Positions 33,201-41,192 of a DNA stretch of 42,714 nt are shown here, in pieces. Each line of letters begins with the position of its first letter. Position 1 is the first letter of the stretch. A program made the position numbers and the translations under genes. The DNA lies in contig JAGKXD010000026.1 in assembly GCA_021151525.1 (NCBI GenBank), forward strand, positions 1-42,714, in the 5' to 3' direction. A model generated the notes under the pieces. The model made no database searches, had not been told where the DNA came from, and saw only the letters and a list, made by a program, of their open reading frames with translations. The stretch comes from Cellvibrionaceae bacterium. Its GTDB lineage: Bacteria > Pseudomonadota > Gammaproteobacteria > Pseudomonadales > Cellvibrionaceae.

Positions 33201-34841
33201 GCAGTAACATTTGCAAATAGTATTCCCTTGGGTTTGCCATCTGCATTGGCAGATGAAGATCGAGTCTTGCAAATCCTTCATAATTTAATTGGCAATGCAA
33301 TTAAATTTACAGATCGCGGTTCTATTAATGTATCTGCCTGTGTAAAAAATGATTTTTTACTCATAGAAGTGAGCGATACCGGGGCAGGAATTCCGTCTGA
33401 AAGACTTGTTGATATTTTTGAAAGCTTTAACCAATTTGATGGCAGTAGTGAACGCGCTCAGGGTGGCGCGGGTTTAGGTTTGTCAGTGACTAAACAGCTC
33501 GTGGAACTCCACGGCGGTAGCATTGAAGTAAAATCTGTTTTAGGCATGGGTTCGAATTTTTCTTTTACTTTGCCTGTGAGTTATGGTTTGCCGGAAACGA
33601 GTGACTTAAAACTTAGATATTATCCGCCTGATAACAAGGCGTTAGAGTACTCGCTGCACGAGGAAAATGAACGCAACCAATGGTTACATAAAAACACAAT
33701 TTTAATTGTGGATGATGATGCAATTAATCGTCGGGTGCTGGCGAATTACTTAACCATGGAAAGCTACAATATTATCGAGGCTGATTGCGCTGAAGATGCA
33801 TTTTTGCTGGTTGCAAATAAACCTGTAGATTTGGTGCTGTTAGATATCATGATGCCTCGCATTTCTGGATACGAAGCCTGCAGACGTTTGCGAGAAACAT
33901 ACGCAGCTCATGAGCTACCTATTATTTTACTTACGGCACGCAGTCAAATGAATGATTTGGTAATGGGATTTGAAGCTGGTGCAAACGATTTTATGGTGAA
34001 ACCCATTGCCAAAGAAACGCTGCGGGTGCGCGTGGCAACGCACCTGCAGTTACATGATGTAATGCGCAATCTAGATAAAAAAGTTGCTGAACGTACAGAA
34101 GAACTAAACGCAAGTAATGCCATATTAAAGCAAGCGCAAAACGAACTTGAAATTGCATATCAAAAGCTTGAGGAAGCTAGCCTTTCAGATCCATTAACGG
34201 GTTTGAATAATCGGCGATTTTTAATGCAATCTATTGTGGCAGACATAGCCATTGTGGAACGTAGCTATCATGATTGGCATGTGAACCAGTCTAGTGTTGC
34301 AAGCTATCCCAAGGAGCAAGATTTAGTTTTTATGTTGCTTGATATAGATTTGTTTAAATCAGTAAACGATACCTACGGGCATACGGCGGGCGACAAGTTG
34401 TTGGAGCAATTTAGTCAAATATTAAAGACTATTTTGCGCGAGTCCGATTATTTAGTGCGTTGGGGCGGAGAAGAATTTTTGATTGTTATTCGCTACTGTA
34501 CCCGCGAAGAAGTGCCGGAGTTGGCAGAGCGAATTCGTCAAAAAGTTGAGCAGTATGTATTTGATCTTGGCAGTGGGCAGCAGCTCCAAAAAACTTGCTC
34601 TATTGGTATGGCTGCCTATCCTTTCTACCGAACGAATCCTTCGGCGATGACATGGGAACAAGTTGTAGATACTGCAGATCGCGCACTTTATTTGGCAAAA
34701 AATCATGGCCGGAATTGCTGGGTGAATGTGCTTGCTGCTGAGCCCACAGCTGCTGAATTAGTCAACCCAGCAGTGTGCGATAGTTTAGTTTCGTTAGCGG
34801 CAGTGGGCGTTATTAGTATTGAATCATCAGTAGCGCTCTAA
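30297..34841 (+). CDS. Hybrid sensor: two-propeller periplasmic domain, histidine kinase, receiver and GGDEF diguanylate cyclase
   Basis: This 1514-residue membrane sensor is predicted to turn an extracellular signal into phosphotransfer and c-di-GMP synthesis. The order is: signal/anchor segment (about 20-42); 14 Reg_prop-type blades with W-x-GT-x-GL signatures (about 70-695), enough for two seven-bladed propellers; a Y_Y_Y domain (about 750-815); a membrane helix (about 820-842); HisKA with His881 in TSHELRTPL; HATPase_c (DTGAGIP, GGAGLGLSV); a receiver with phospho-acceptor Asp1183 in LLDIMMP; a coiled coil; and a GGDEF domain with an intact GGEEF at 1390-1394. An RESD inhibitory site lies five residues before it. 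The start is TTG, supported by AAGGAGG. No separate DNA-binding output is present. The ligand is unknown; in relatives such propellers often sense glycans. Confidence 0.93.
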   Translation: MYVLDRHKRFCVCRRILRHFELFILLLTTCVFCFSSLAIALPSTSDKSTPQIFFKHILPTQVASIGYISSIAQDTQGFMWFGGANGLARYDGYDLIIFRHDDEDPNSISHSYINRIAMARDGSLWVATRNGLNMFDSRTRSFTHFAISPDASTNDVTWVHEDRKGGLWLGTRGGLFSFDRVKGVAKKIVDKTHAVSDENSQLVWSVVDDQDGSIWVAYQTYGISRYDPATGQFEHFMRDPSLPNAHGFNDTRRLYIDRENTLMAATYGDGLYQFDRTRRQFIKINHDSTEKGATVWSMLLDQENNLWVGDGSHVHFRPAQTDSFYRYFYSDLDPISPGNYVVNDIFEDRAGDIWLGYFPSGVDVVDRQASVFKNYGFSSTNANSITDGGVSSVVEDATGNWWVGTGYGLNYFNRQTNQVTRFTYDSANPTGLSGSTILSIAKSAQDNLWLGIWSGGLNLLNTRTQEFKHYFPDANNPHSLRGREVWSVIEDHQHDVWLATEEGLNKFSPDTQRFDYFLPSPEQLDGDKVLYSRVVYEDSLHNLWLGGIRGLFLFDRATKKFTRYKHDATDINSLRADFVLAVYEDRRGNLWVGTDGGGLNLFDRSTGKFTAFTMKDGLADNVVGGITEDSKGNLWLGTQKGITWFEPEKNSFRNFDKHHGLADNLFNRNAALVTSQGEILMGHSKGFTLFKADELKSNTYAPNVVITNLTVANKPIVVNDADSPLSHSIEATSSLTLSHKAAVFSLEFAALSFHHVEDNQYAYRLLGFEDNWNYVGTKRSATYTNLNPGTYVFEVKGSNNDGVWSPYPASLQIIITPPFWRTVWAYALYVAVLFGLIYWFVHVQRLKLSFQTEKLQQERIIVKRLTQIDQLKDEFLANTSHELRTPLSGIIGLAESLREGVAGEVSPKMKYHLSLIVDSGKRLVGLVNDILDFSQLKNKGITLHKKNVDIKVLVDIVLTLYRPLIANKAVTFANSIPLGLPSALADEDRVLQILHNLIGNAIKFTDRGSINVSACVKNDFLLIEVSDTGAGIPSERLVDIFESFNQFDGSSERAQGGAGLGLSVTKQLVELHGGSIEVKSVLGMGSNFSFTLPVSYGLPETSDLKLRYYPPDNKALEYSLHEENERNQWLHKNTILIVDDDAINRRVLANYLTMESYNIIEADCAEDAFLLVANKPVDLVLLDIMMPRISGYEACRRLRETYAAHELPIILLTARSQMNDLVMGFEAGANDFMVKPIAKETLRVRVATHLQLHDVMRNLDKKVAERTEELNASNAILKQAQNELEIAYQKLEEASLSDPLTGLNNRRFLMQSIVADIAIVERSYHDWHVNQSSVASYPKEQDLVFMLLDIDLFKSVNDTYGHTAGDKLLEQFSQILKTILRESDYLVRWGGEEFLIVIRYCTREEVPELAERIRQKVEQYVFDLGSGQQLQKTCSIGMAAYPFYRTNPSAMTWEQVVDTADRALYLAKNHGRNCWVNVLAAEPTAAELVNPAVCDSLVSLAAVGVISIESSVAL

Positions 34842-34850
34842 GTCTTTGCT

Positions 34851-35156
34851 TCAATCTTGCTGGCGATTAAACGAGGACAGCTGTTCTTGTGTTGCAGGCT
34901 TTTGATGTTTTGTTTTCCATTCATCGTAAGGCATACCATAAATTCGCTCGCGCGCGTTTTCGTAGTCCAACACAATATTTTTTTCTTCGGCAGCTGCAAC
35001 ATACCACTTGCTTAAACAGTTGCGACAGAAGCCAGCTAAATTCATTAGATCGATATTTTGTACGTCATTACGTTTGTCTAAATGTGCAATTAATCTGCGC
35101 ATCACGGCTGCTTCTAATTCGGTTTGGGTTTGGGTATCCAGTTCACTGATCTTCAT
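34851..35156 (-). CDS. DUF1244 family protein
   Basis: This 101-residue soluble protein belongs to the DUF1244 family, recognised by the central NLAGFCRNCLSKWYVAAAEE (residues 40-59) with a Cys-x-x-Cys pair (44 and 47) and by the YDEWKTKHQ motif near residue 77. The family is small, helical and widespread in proteobacteria. AAAGGTG lies 6 nt before the ATG. It converges with the sensor gene, whose stop is only 10 bp away, and is divergent from motA. No function can be assigned. Confidence 0.82.
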   Translation of the reverse strand: MKISELDTQTQTELEAAVMRRLIAHLDKRNDVQNIDLMNLAGFCRNCLSKWYVAAAEEKNIVLDYENARERIYGMPYDEWKTKHQKPATQEQLSSFNRQQD

Positions 35157-35360
35157 GTGTACACCTTTCGTTTTGCTAACGGCTTAAATGGGGTCTTGTA
35201 GCTTAATCAATATTGAACGCGATGAGCTACAAATGCCCTTGGTAATTGTCTTTTTAAGTAGCGGAGAGCGAAAAAAGACCTGGCACGACTAAAAAACAAC
35301 CAGCTTTTGGAGGTGAGTTGGTTGTATTTGACGACATTTTAAAACCGGCTTTTTTTTGCC

Positions 35361-35388
35361 TTGAACCTCAAGCGATACAACCTATACT
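35361..35388 (+). promoter_or_regulatory. Probable sigma70 promoter of motA-motB
   Basis: TTGAAC (35361-35366, 4/6 match) and TATACT (35383-35388, 5/6 match) have a 16-bp spacer. The start would be near 35395, about 40 nt before motA. No sigma28 flagellar consensus was seen in this gap. Confidence 0.5.
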
Positions 35389-35433
35389 CAAAGCGAACTA
35401 CACGCTAACAAGATTGATGACGGGAGTTTGTGC

Positions 35434-36288
35434 GTGAATATAATTTTGGGTCTTATTGTTATTTTTGGTTGTGTGTTGACTGGGTTTATTCTTGCGGGGG
35501 GCAAGATAATCGCCTTGTTCCAACCTTTAGAGGTACTGATTATCTGTGGTGCATCTTTGGGGGCAATGATTATCGGTAATCCCTTGTCGGTCAGTATAGG
35601 TGTCGTGAAATCAGCTGGAGCACTGTTGACTCCTTCCAAATATAAAAAGCAGCTTTACCTTGATTTACTAACGCTCTTATACGACATCTTCAACAAAACC
35701 CGTCGTGAAGGCCTAATGGCGATTGAGGGCGATATTGAAGAACCAGAAAGCAGCCCGATTTTTTCTAACTACCCTTCCATATTAAAAGACCATCATGCGG
35801 TTGAGTTTATCTGTGATTATCTGCGCATCATGGTTGCGGGCAATATGGCTCCCCATGAGCTTGAGGCGCTAATTGATCAAGAGCTGGATGGACATCATCA
35901 GGAGCAAGCTCTCATTCCTTCTGCGATTACGGGCGCTGCAGATGGTTTACCTGGGTTCGGTATTGTGGCCGCGGTGTTGGGTATTGTAATTACCATGGGT
36001 AGCTTGGGTGGCCCGCCAGAAGAGCTGGGGCATCACGTGGCTTCGGCGCTGGTGGGGACTTTGTTGGGTATTTTGTTTGCCTACGGTTTTATCGCGCCTT
36101 TCTCGTCCTACTTATCGCACAAAAACCGTGACGAAGCACATTTCTATTCATGCATCAAAGCCTGCTTGGTGGCATCCATGAATGGCGTGCCGCCGCAAAT
36201 TGCCGTGGAGTTTGGCCGCAAGGTGTTGTATCACAGTGTTCGCCCCAGCTTTAAAGAGTTGGAAGAACAATATCGTGCTAAGAAGTAA
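35434..36288 (+). CDS. motA: Flagellar motor stator protein MotA
   Basis: This is the inner-membrane proton-channel subunit of the flagellar stator, working with MotB. The 284-residue length is close to E. coli MotA (295). Membrane segments are at about residues 1-20 and 30-50, and a further pair lies in the region GLPGFGIVAAVLGIVITMGSLGGPPEELGHHVASALVGTLLGILFAYGFIAPF (about 168-220). The cytoplasmic loop and the C-terminal VEFGRKVLYHSVRPSF are typical of MotA. GTG 35434 was chosen because CGGGAG ends 7 nt upstream; a TTG two codons earlier would fit the ribosome-binding site badly. motB follows 12 nt downstream. The stator identity is firm; a swarming-type MotC assignment cannot be excluded. 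Confidence 0.9.
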   Translation: MNIILGLIVIFGCVLTGFILAGGKIIALFQPLEVLIICGASLGAMIIGNPLSVSIGVVKSAGALLTPSKYKKQLYLDLLTLLYDIFNKTRREGLMAIEGDIEEPESSPIFSNYPSILKDHHAVEFICDYLRIMVAGNMAPHELEALIDQELDGHHQEQALIPSAITGAADGLPGFGIVAAVLGIVITMGSLGGPPEELGHHVASALVGTLLGILFAYGFIAPFSSYLSHKNRDEAHFYSCIKACLVASMNGVPPQIAVEFGRKVLYHSVRPSFKELEEQYRAKK

Positions 36289-36300
36289 GGGTAGCCAATA

Positions 36301-37293
36301 ATGGAGAAGGGTGCCCAGCCGATAATCATCATTAAGAAAAAGGGTCACGGTCACGGTCATCACGGCGGTGGTTGGAAGGTGGCTCTAGCCGATTTTATGA
36401 CGGCTATGATGGCGTTTTTTTTGTTGATGTGGCTTTTAGGCAGTACGTCTAAAGAGCAGCAAAAAGCTATTTCCGGTTACTTCAATGATCCGGGTAGCGA
36501 GTTCGCTATTGGCGAGGGTGGTGCAAACCCCGGTTTGATCAATGCTGAACAACCGCAAGCGGAAAGCCACTCAAAAGATCCGCAAACTGAAGACAAAAGC
36601 GATAAAGATAACGCGGAAGAGAACACTCAAACGCAAACAGCTGAGCAAGTCTCTGAGGCTAAGTTAAAAAAAGAGATGGAGCGTATTGAGAAGGAGCAGC
36701 TCGAGCAATTGCAGCAGCAAGTACAAGAAGAAATCAACAAAGACCCGGTTTTCCAACAAATGAAAGATCAAATCCTGATTGATCTAACGGCACTCGGGTT
36801 GCGCATTCAAATTGTCGATAAAGATCAACGTCCAGGCTTTGACGTAGGTAGTGCGCGCATGAAACCTTACATTGAGGATGTGCTAAAAGCACTTGCTCCT
36901 TTGCTCGATAAGGTGCAAAACAAAATTAGCGTAACGGGGCATACAGACTCAACTGCTTACGGTGTTGGTGCAACCTATACCAACTGGGAGCTCTCCGCCG
37001 ATAGAGCTAACTCGGCTAGGCGAGCGCTATTGCAAGGTGGTTTTCCGGATACAAAAGTCGCCACTGTGCAAGGCATGGGCTCCGCAGCACCGTTAGTTGC
37101 TGACAAACCAGACGCCCCGATTAACAGGCGCATAGCAATTATTGTTTTGAAGAAGGCAGTGGCCGATGCTCTAAGCAGCGGTGGTAGTGGTTTGAACTCC
37201 AATGATCTGCTTAACTCGACTGACGTTGGAGAGCCCAAACCGCACATCATGACGCAGAAAGAAGTTGATGCCGCTATAGACGCAAAACGATAA
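36301..37293 (+). CDS. motB: Flagellar motor stator protein MotB
   Basis: This 330-residue protein has one membrane segment, WKVALADFMTAMMAFFLLMWLL starting at residue 25, containing the essential proton-binding Asp31 (E. coli Asp32). An acidic and Gln/Lys/Glu-rich linker with predicted coiled coil (about 75-160) follows. The OmpA-like peptidoglycan-binding domain (about 190-280) contains ISVTGHTDSTAYG and the NRR motif. The short cytoplasmic N-terminus is unusually His/Gly-rich (KKKGHGHGHHGGG, residues 12-24). AAGGG precedes the ATG, and a strong terminator follows the stop. It pairs with MotA to anchor the stator to the cell wall. Confidence 0.93.
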   Translation: MEKGAQPIIIIKKKGHGHGHHGGGWKVALADFMTAMMAFFLLMWLLGSTSKEQQKAISGYFNDPGSEFAIGEGGANPGLINAEQPQAESHSKDPQTEDKSDKDNAEENTQTQTAEQVSEAKLKKEMERIEKEQLEQLQQQVQEEINKDPVFQQMKDQILIDLTALGLRIQIVDKDQRPGFDVGSARMKPYIEDVLKALAPLLDKVQNKISVTGHTDSTAYGVGATYTNWELSADRANSARRALLQGGFPDTKVATVQGMGSAAPLVADKPDAPINRRIAIIVLKKAVADALSSGGSGLNSNDLLNSTDVGEPKPHIMTQKEVDAAIDAKR

Positions 37294-37303
37294 GCTCCAA
37301 TGT

Positions 37304-37341
37304 AAAAACTCCTTGGTGTGAACAAACCAAGGAGTTTTTTT
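37304..37341 (+). terminator. Intrinsic terminator of motAB
   Basis: AAAACTCCTTGGT (37305-37317) and ACCAAGGAGTTTT (37326-37338) form a 13-bp perfect stem with an 8-nt loop, and the T-run extends to 37341. Confidence 0.93.
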
Positions 37342-37416
37342 ATGGGTTTGAACTCGCCTAAGGACATGCATTTCGGCTCACTAAAGAGCCATTAACCCCT
37401 CCATGGTGGACTAGGC

Positions 37417-37422
37417 TATAAT
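37417..37422 (+). promoter_or_regulatory. -10 element of the prfC promoter
   Basis: A perfect TATAAT lies 34 bp before the prfC ATG. The best -35 candidate is TTAACC (37392-37397) with a long 19-bp spacer, so the -35 remains uncertain. Confidence 0.45.
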
Positions 37423-37456
37423 CGCGGCCTTTTATTGACCGACCAAGCAGATCACC

Positions 37457-39034
37457 ATGATTAATCTCAAAAACGAACTCGCCAAACGCCGTACCTTCGC
37501 CATCATTTCTCACCCAGACGCCGGTAAAACCACAGTCACTGAGAAATTGTTGCTATGGGGCAATGCGATTCAACTGGCTGGCTCGGTAAAGGGTAAGCGC
37601 GGCCCCCATGCAAAATCCGACTGGATGACCATGGAGCAAGAGCGCGGTATTTCGGTGACCTCGTCGGTAATGCAATTTCCCTACAAAGGTCGTGTGGTAA
37701 ATCTGCTCGACACTCCCGGTCACGAAGACTTCTCGGAAGATACCTATCGCACTCTTACTGCGGTTGACTCTGTATTGATGATGATCGATGGCGCAAAAGG
37801 CGTTGAAGATCGCACCATTAAATTGATGGAAGTTTGCCGCCTGCGCGACACACCTATTTTAACCTTCATCAACAAAATGGATCGCGAAAGTCGCGATACT
37901 GTTGAGCTTTTGGATGAAATTGAAAACGTTTTGAAAATTACTGCTGCGCCCATCAATTGGCCTCTCGGGAGCGGAAAAGAGTTTGTCGGCGTCTATAATT
38001 TTTACACGGATATTATTCACGTGTATCAATCTGGCCAAGGCCATACAATTCCCGATGATGTTCAAATTAAAGGTTTGGATAGCGACGAAGCGACAAAATT
38101 GCTTGGCTCCTATGCAGCAGATATCCGTGAAGAAATTGAATTTGTGCGCGGTGCCACCAACCAATTTGATTTGGAAGAGTATTTGGCTGGCCGAATGACA
38201 CCAGTATTTTTTGGTACCGCACTTGGCAATTTCGGTGTGCGCGAAATGTTGGATGGCTTTGTTGAGTGGGCTCCTACGCCACGCAGCCGTGCATCTAAAG
38301 ATCGCGTTGTAGAAGCAAACGAAGAAAAATTCAGTGGATTTATTTTTAAAATCCAAGCAAACATGGATCCTAAACATCGTGACCGTATCGCGTTTATGCG
38401 TGTCTGCTCAGGTGTTTATCAGCAAGGCATGAAAATGAAACATGTGCGTATCGGCAAAGAAGTTCGCATTGCTGATGCAGTAACCTTTATGGCGGGCGAT
38501 CGCAGCGCTGTTGAAGAGGCGCTCGCGGGCGATATTATTGGTTTACACAACCACGGCACAATTCAAATTGGCGATACGTTTACGGAAGGGGAAGATTTAA
38601 AGTTCACCGGTATTCCGCACTTTGCGCCTGAATTATTTCGTCGTATACGTTTAAAAGATCCGCTAAAGATGAAACAGTTGCAAAAAGGTTTACAGCAATT
38701 ATCCGAAGAGGGATCGACGCAAGTATTTTTCCCGGTCAACAACAACGATATAGTCGTAGGTGCTGTGGGTGTTCTACAATTTGAAGTAGTTGCATACCGC
38801 TTAAAAGATGAGTACAAAGTGGAAGCTGTTTACGAGCCGGTAAACGTAACAACTGCGCGGTGGTGTGAATGTAGCGATTCAAAAAAACTTGAAGAGTTCA
38901 AGCGTAAGTGTACTGAAAACCTCGCCGTGGATGGCGGTGGACATTTAACCTATTTGGCACCTTCGAGAGTGAATTTGTCGCTTACACAAGAGCGCCACCC
39001 CGATGTTGAATTCAGAGCGACGCGCGAACACTAA
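37457..39034 (+). CDS. prfC: Peptide chain release factor 3 (RF3), translational GTPase
   Basis: RF3 uses GTP to recycle RF1/RF2 from the ribosome after termination. The 525-residue length equals the usual size (E. coli 529). The G domain carries SHPDAGKTT (residues 18-26), EQERGISVTSS in switch I, DTPGHEDFS (G3) and NKMDRE (G4). Elongation-factor-like domains II and III follow, with FFPVNNNDIVVGAVGVLQFEVV near residue 430. The context is a single gene with its own -10 element. The spacing to the upstream terminator and the 58-bp gap to the next gene suggest it may be followed by read-through into 39093. Nothing is odd about it. Confidence 0.97.
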   Translation: MINLKNELAKRRTFAIISHPDAGKTTVTEKLLLWGNAIQLAGSVKGKRGPHAKSDWMTMEQERGISVTSSVMQFPYKGRVVNLLDTPGHEDFSEDTYRTLTAVDSVLMMIDGAKGVEDRTIKLMEVCRLRDTPILTFINKMDRESRDTVELLDEIENVLKITAAPINWPLGSGKEFVGVYNFYTDIIHVYQSGQGHTIPDDVQIKGLDSDEATKLLGSYAADIREEIEFVRGATNQFDLEEYLAGRMTPVFFGTALGNFGVREMLDGFVEWAPTPRSRASKDRVVEANEEKFSGFIFKIQANMDPKHRDRIAFMRVCSGVYQQGMKMKHVRIGKEVRIADAVTFMAGDRSAVEEALAGDIIGLHNHGTIQIGDTFTEGEDLKFTGIPHFAPELFRRIRLKDPLKMKQLQKGLQQLSEEGSTQVFFPVNNNDIVVGAVGVLQFEVVAYRLKDEYKVEAVYEPVNVTTARWCECSDSKKLEEFKRKCTENLAVDGGGHLTYLAPSRVNLSLTQERHPDVEFRATREH

Positions 39035-39092
39035 TCGGCTGGAATGTTTTAGATACCGCATAATGCATAAAATTTCTATTTGAGGCAAAAAC

Positions 39093-39653
39093 GTGACTCA
39101 AGCAAATAACAATAACGATTTGGTGTGGGATCTGGATGCATTCAACCAGCGCCAACGCGCCATTGATTTTGTTATGGGGTTTGAAAACAAGCTGTGTGTA
39201 TTTTCGAATTCAGTTGAGCAGCTTTATACCAATTACAATATTTTCTTTCCGCGTGAAGAGGCTCGTAAATTAGTTATTTTGCCGAACCCTTATGCGCATC
39301 ACGATACCTTTAACGGTATTCCCGAATCAGCGGTCACCGCTACGGGAATGGAAATTATTCCTGGCATTTTCAAAGGTAAGTCCATATTGTTTTTACGTAT
39401 TCCCTTTAAACAGGGAACCGTAAAAGCAGTTCCTTTGCAAATGGGCTTGCGCGTTGTTCAACAGCAGTGCCCACCGGAGAGGCCTTTTTTGCCAGTGTTA
39501 ATGAAAGGGGATTTGCGCGAGTTAGATCAGTCAATTCCCTGTTTGCACCTGCATAGAATTCATATCAATCGCTTGGTGGAGCATTCCACTCTCGATAAAA
39601 ATGACATAGAAAAAGTGATCAAGAAGCGCTTGGCAGATTTGAGTACACTTTAG
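39093..39653 (+). CDS. Conserved-looking protein of unknown function
   Basis: I do not recognise this 186-residue protein. It has no signal peptide, no membrane segment and no motif I can name. It begins with an Asn-rich stretch (NNNNDLVWDLD), contains FFPREEARKLVILPNPYAHHDTFNG near residues 51-75 and a Cys/Pro segment QQCPPERPFLP near 123, and ends with a basic helix. The composition is mixed alpha/beta. The start is GTG with TGAGG 7 nt upstream, a convincing initiation site. It follows prfC by 58 bp in the same direction, so co-transcription is possible, and ends at a very strong bidirectional terminator. Codon use looks like its neighbours, so it is probably a real core or lineage gene. 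Confidence 0.75.
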   Translation: MTQANNNNDLVWDLDAFNQRQRAIDFVMGFENKLCVFSNSVEQLYTNYNIFFPREEARKLVILPNPYAHHDTFNGIPESAVTATGMEIIPGIFKGKSILFLRIPFKQGTVKAVPLQMGLRVVQQQCPPERPFLPVLMKGDLRELDQSIPCLHLHRIHINRLVEHSTLDKNDIEKVIKKRLADLSTL

Positions 39654-39702
39654 ATACCACCAATTGTTTGTGCGTAAAGTCCGCAAAAAAAATCACCATC
39701 GC

Positions 39703-39740
39703 AAAAAGAAAAAAGCCACTATTGTGGCTTTTTTCTTTTT
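39703..39740. terminator. Bidirectional intrinsic terminator
   Basis: Arms of 17 bases (39703-39719 and 39724-39740) are perfectly complementary around the loop TATT, with A-rich and T-rich outer halves. It lies between the converging stops at 39653 and 39756 and can serve both transcripts. Confidence 0.93.
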
Positions 39741-39755
39741 GAATAATGTGAAAAA

Positions 39756-40913
39756 TTACTTCTGCAGTACAAATTTAATCGGTGCAGTAAATTCAAAAGT
39801 CGAACCAGAAATTGCATCAGGAACAGCTGGATATGGAACCGCTTTGTTAACGGCGTCTAATGCGGCTTCATTCAACGAATCAAACTCTGAAGCCTGTACA
39901 ACAGAGGTGTTAACAATATTGCCTTGGCGATTGATTGTTACGGCTACACGAACACTGCCAATTTGCCCGCGCTCAACCGCTTTCTTGGGGTAAACAACTT
40001 TGGAGTAAATTCGTTTCAGGTTGTCAGAAACATAAAATTGGCGAGCCAAAAGGTTTTGTGCCGTGAGCGCAGGCTTTTCATCATCGTCGTTATTATTTGC
40101 GGCGGCTGCAGCTTGTGCTTTTTGGGCAGCTAATTTAGCTGCTTCGGCGCGTGCGGCTTCAGCTTTAGCTTGTTCAGCTTTTTGCGCAGCCAGTTGCTTG
40201 GCGCTATCTGCAGAGGAAGTTTGTGTTGAAGCAGCTTTAGTGGCGGCATCTTTAGCTTCCTTCTCTTTGTCTGCTGCTAATTCTGCAGCCGATTTAATCT
40301 TACTCCAGCCAGCAACTTCGGTAGCACGTTCTTTTGTTGGTTTGATTTTATCGAAGCGAGCTTTGAGTGTGGCGTTCACATTGCCGGCCTTTAAAATATC
40401 ATCTTTATAATCGGACGAAAGTGGAACTTTACCAATCCAAGTTCTCAGCAACATAGGGAAAAATTTATCGCCAGGAATGTTGCCCAGTGCTACATCATTG
40501 ATTGCAATGTTGACGCCTTTACCGGGTTCGAACGTAAATGTGACAACGTCATTTTGAACAAGGCGGCCCTTGAAGAAGCCGTCAAACTTAACCATGTTGT
40601 CAGCTTGTTCGGTGAGAAGTGTTGGGGCGTTATTGATTGCCATACCTTCAATCCACCAGCGGCTAAAGCGGCGAGTTGTTACACCCTCAGGCGCAACGAT
40701 TTTCAACTCCATGCGCATAGATTGACTAGTGGCTAGTAATTTATCAGGGTTATCACTAAGTGTGGTGGAGTAAAGAGCACCAATAAACTGCTCTTTTCCA
40801 AGATCAATATGGGTAGCCATACCGTTTAGTACAGGTTCGGCGGCAAAGCTCAAAGAACAACAGCAAGCAAGTAAAAAGCTGATGCAAAGGTTGATAATAG
40901 ATTTTAGGCGCAT
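39756..40913 (-). CDS. Chalcone-isomerase-like / TonB C-terminal fusion protein
   Basis: This 385-residue exported protein has an unusual domain order. Residues 1-24 form a signal peptide (SFAA before EP); LLAC at 14-17 could alternatively serve as a poor lipobox. Residues about 25-175 resemble the bacterial chalcone-isomerase-like (Chalcone_3) domain: FIGALYSTTLSDNPDKLL and RTWIGKVPLSSDYKDDIL. An Ala/Lys/Glu-rich helical linker (about 210-275) follows. The C-terminal about 95 residues form a TonB-type domain (VYPKKAVERGQIGSVRVAVTINRQGNI, then FEFTAPIKFVLQK). Canonical TonB has an N-terminal membrane anchor and a Pro-rich spacer; both are absent here. It therefore may not transduce energy by the standard ExbBD route. 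Domain assignments are by eye; the TonB end is the surest. Confidence 0.8.
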   Translation of the reverse strand: MRLKSIINLCISFLLACCCSLSFAAEPVLNGMATHIDLGKEQFIGALYSTTLSDNPDKLLATSQSMRMELKIVAPEGVTTRRFSRWWIEGMAINNAPTLLTEQADNMVKFDGFFKGRLVQNDVVTFTFEPGKGVNIAINDVALGNIPGDKFFPMLLRTWIGKVPLSSDYKDDILKAGNVNATLKARFDKIKPTKERATEVAGWSKIKSAAELAADKEKEAKDAATKAASTQTSSADSAKQLAAQKAEQAKAEAARAEAAKLAAQKAQAAAAANNNDDDEKPALTAQNLLARQFYVSDNLKRIYSKVVYPKKAVERGQIGSVRVAVTINRQGNIVNTSVVQASEFDSLNEAALDAVNKAVPYPAVPDAISGSTFEFTAPIKFVLQK

Positions 40914-41192
40914 GGCGTAAATACTCTCATTCTATTTATAGGTTCGGTGATTGGTCGAGATAAAATCCGTTTTAAACGCGTGCTCCGATAGTTTGAAGTA
41001 TAATATATAAATCTGAGAAGCTGTGTCTTCTCTTTTCCTCTACTGGGCCGCTGACAAAACCTCTTTTTTAGAGTATAGATCAAGATAAGCTAATAAAAAT
41101 AAACGTTAATTTGAAATCTTGCTGTTTACCAGCTAGCTTTTTTGTCAGAATAACCCAATTCATCCGCTATTTAATTTGTACTAGGGCGCGAC

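Noticed and set aside
40063..40410. Plus-strand Ala/Ser-rich 115-residue frame
   Set aside because: It is the antisense shadow of the Ala/Lys-rich linker of the TonB fusion gene.
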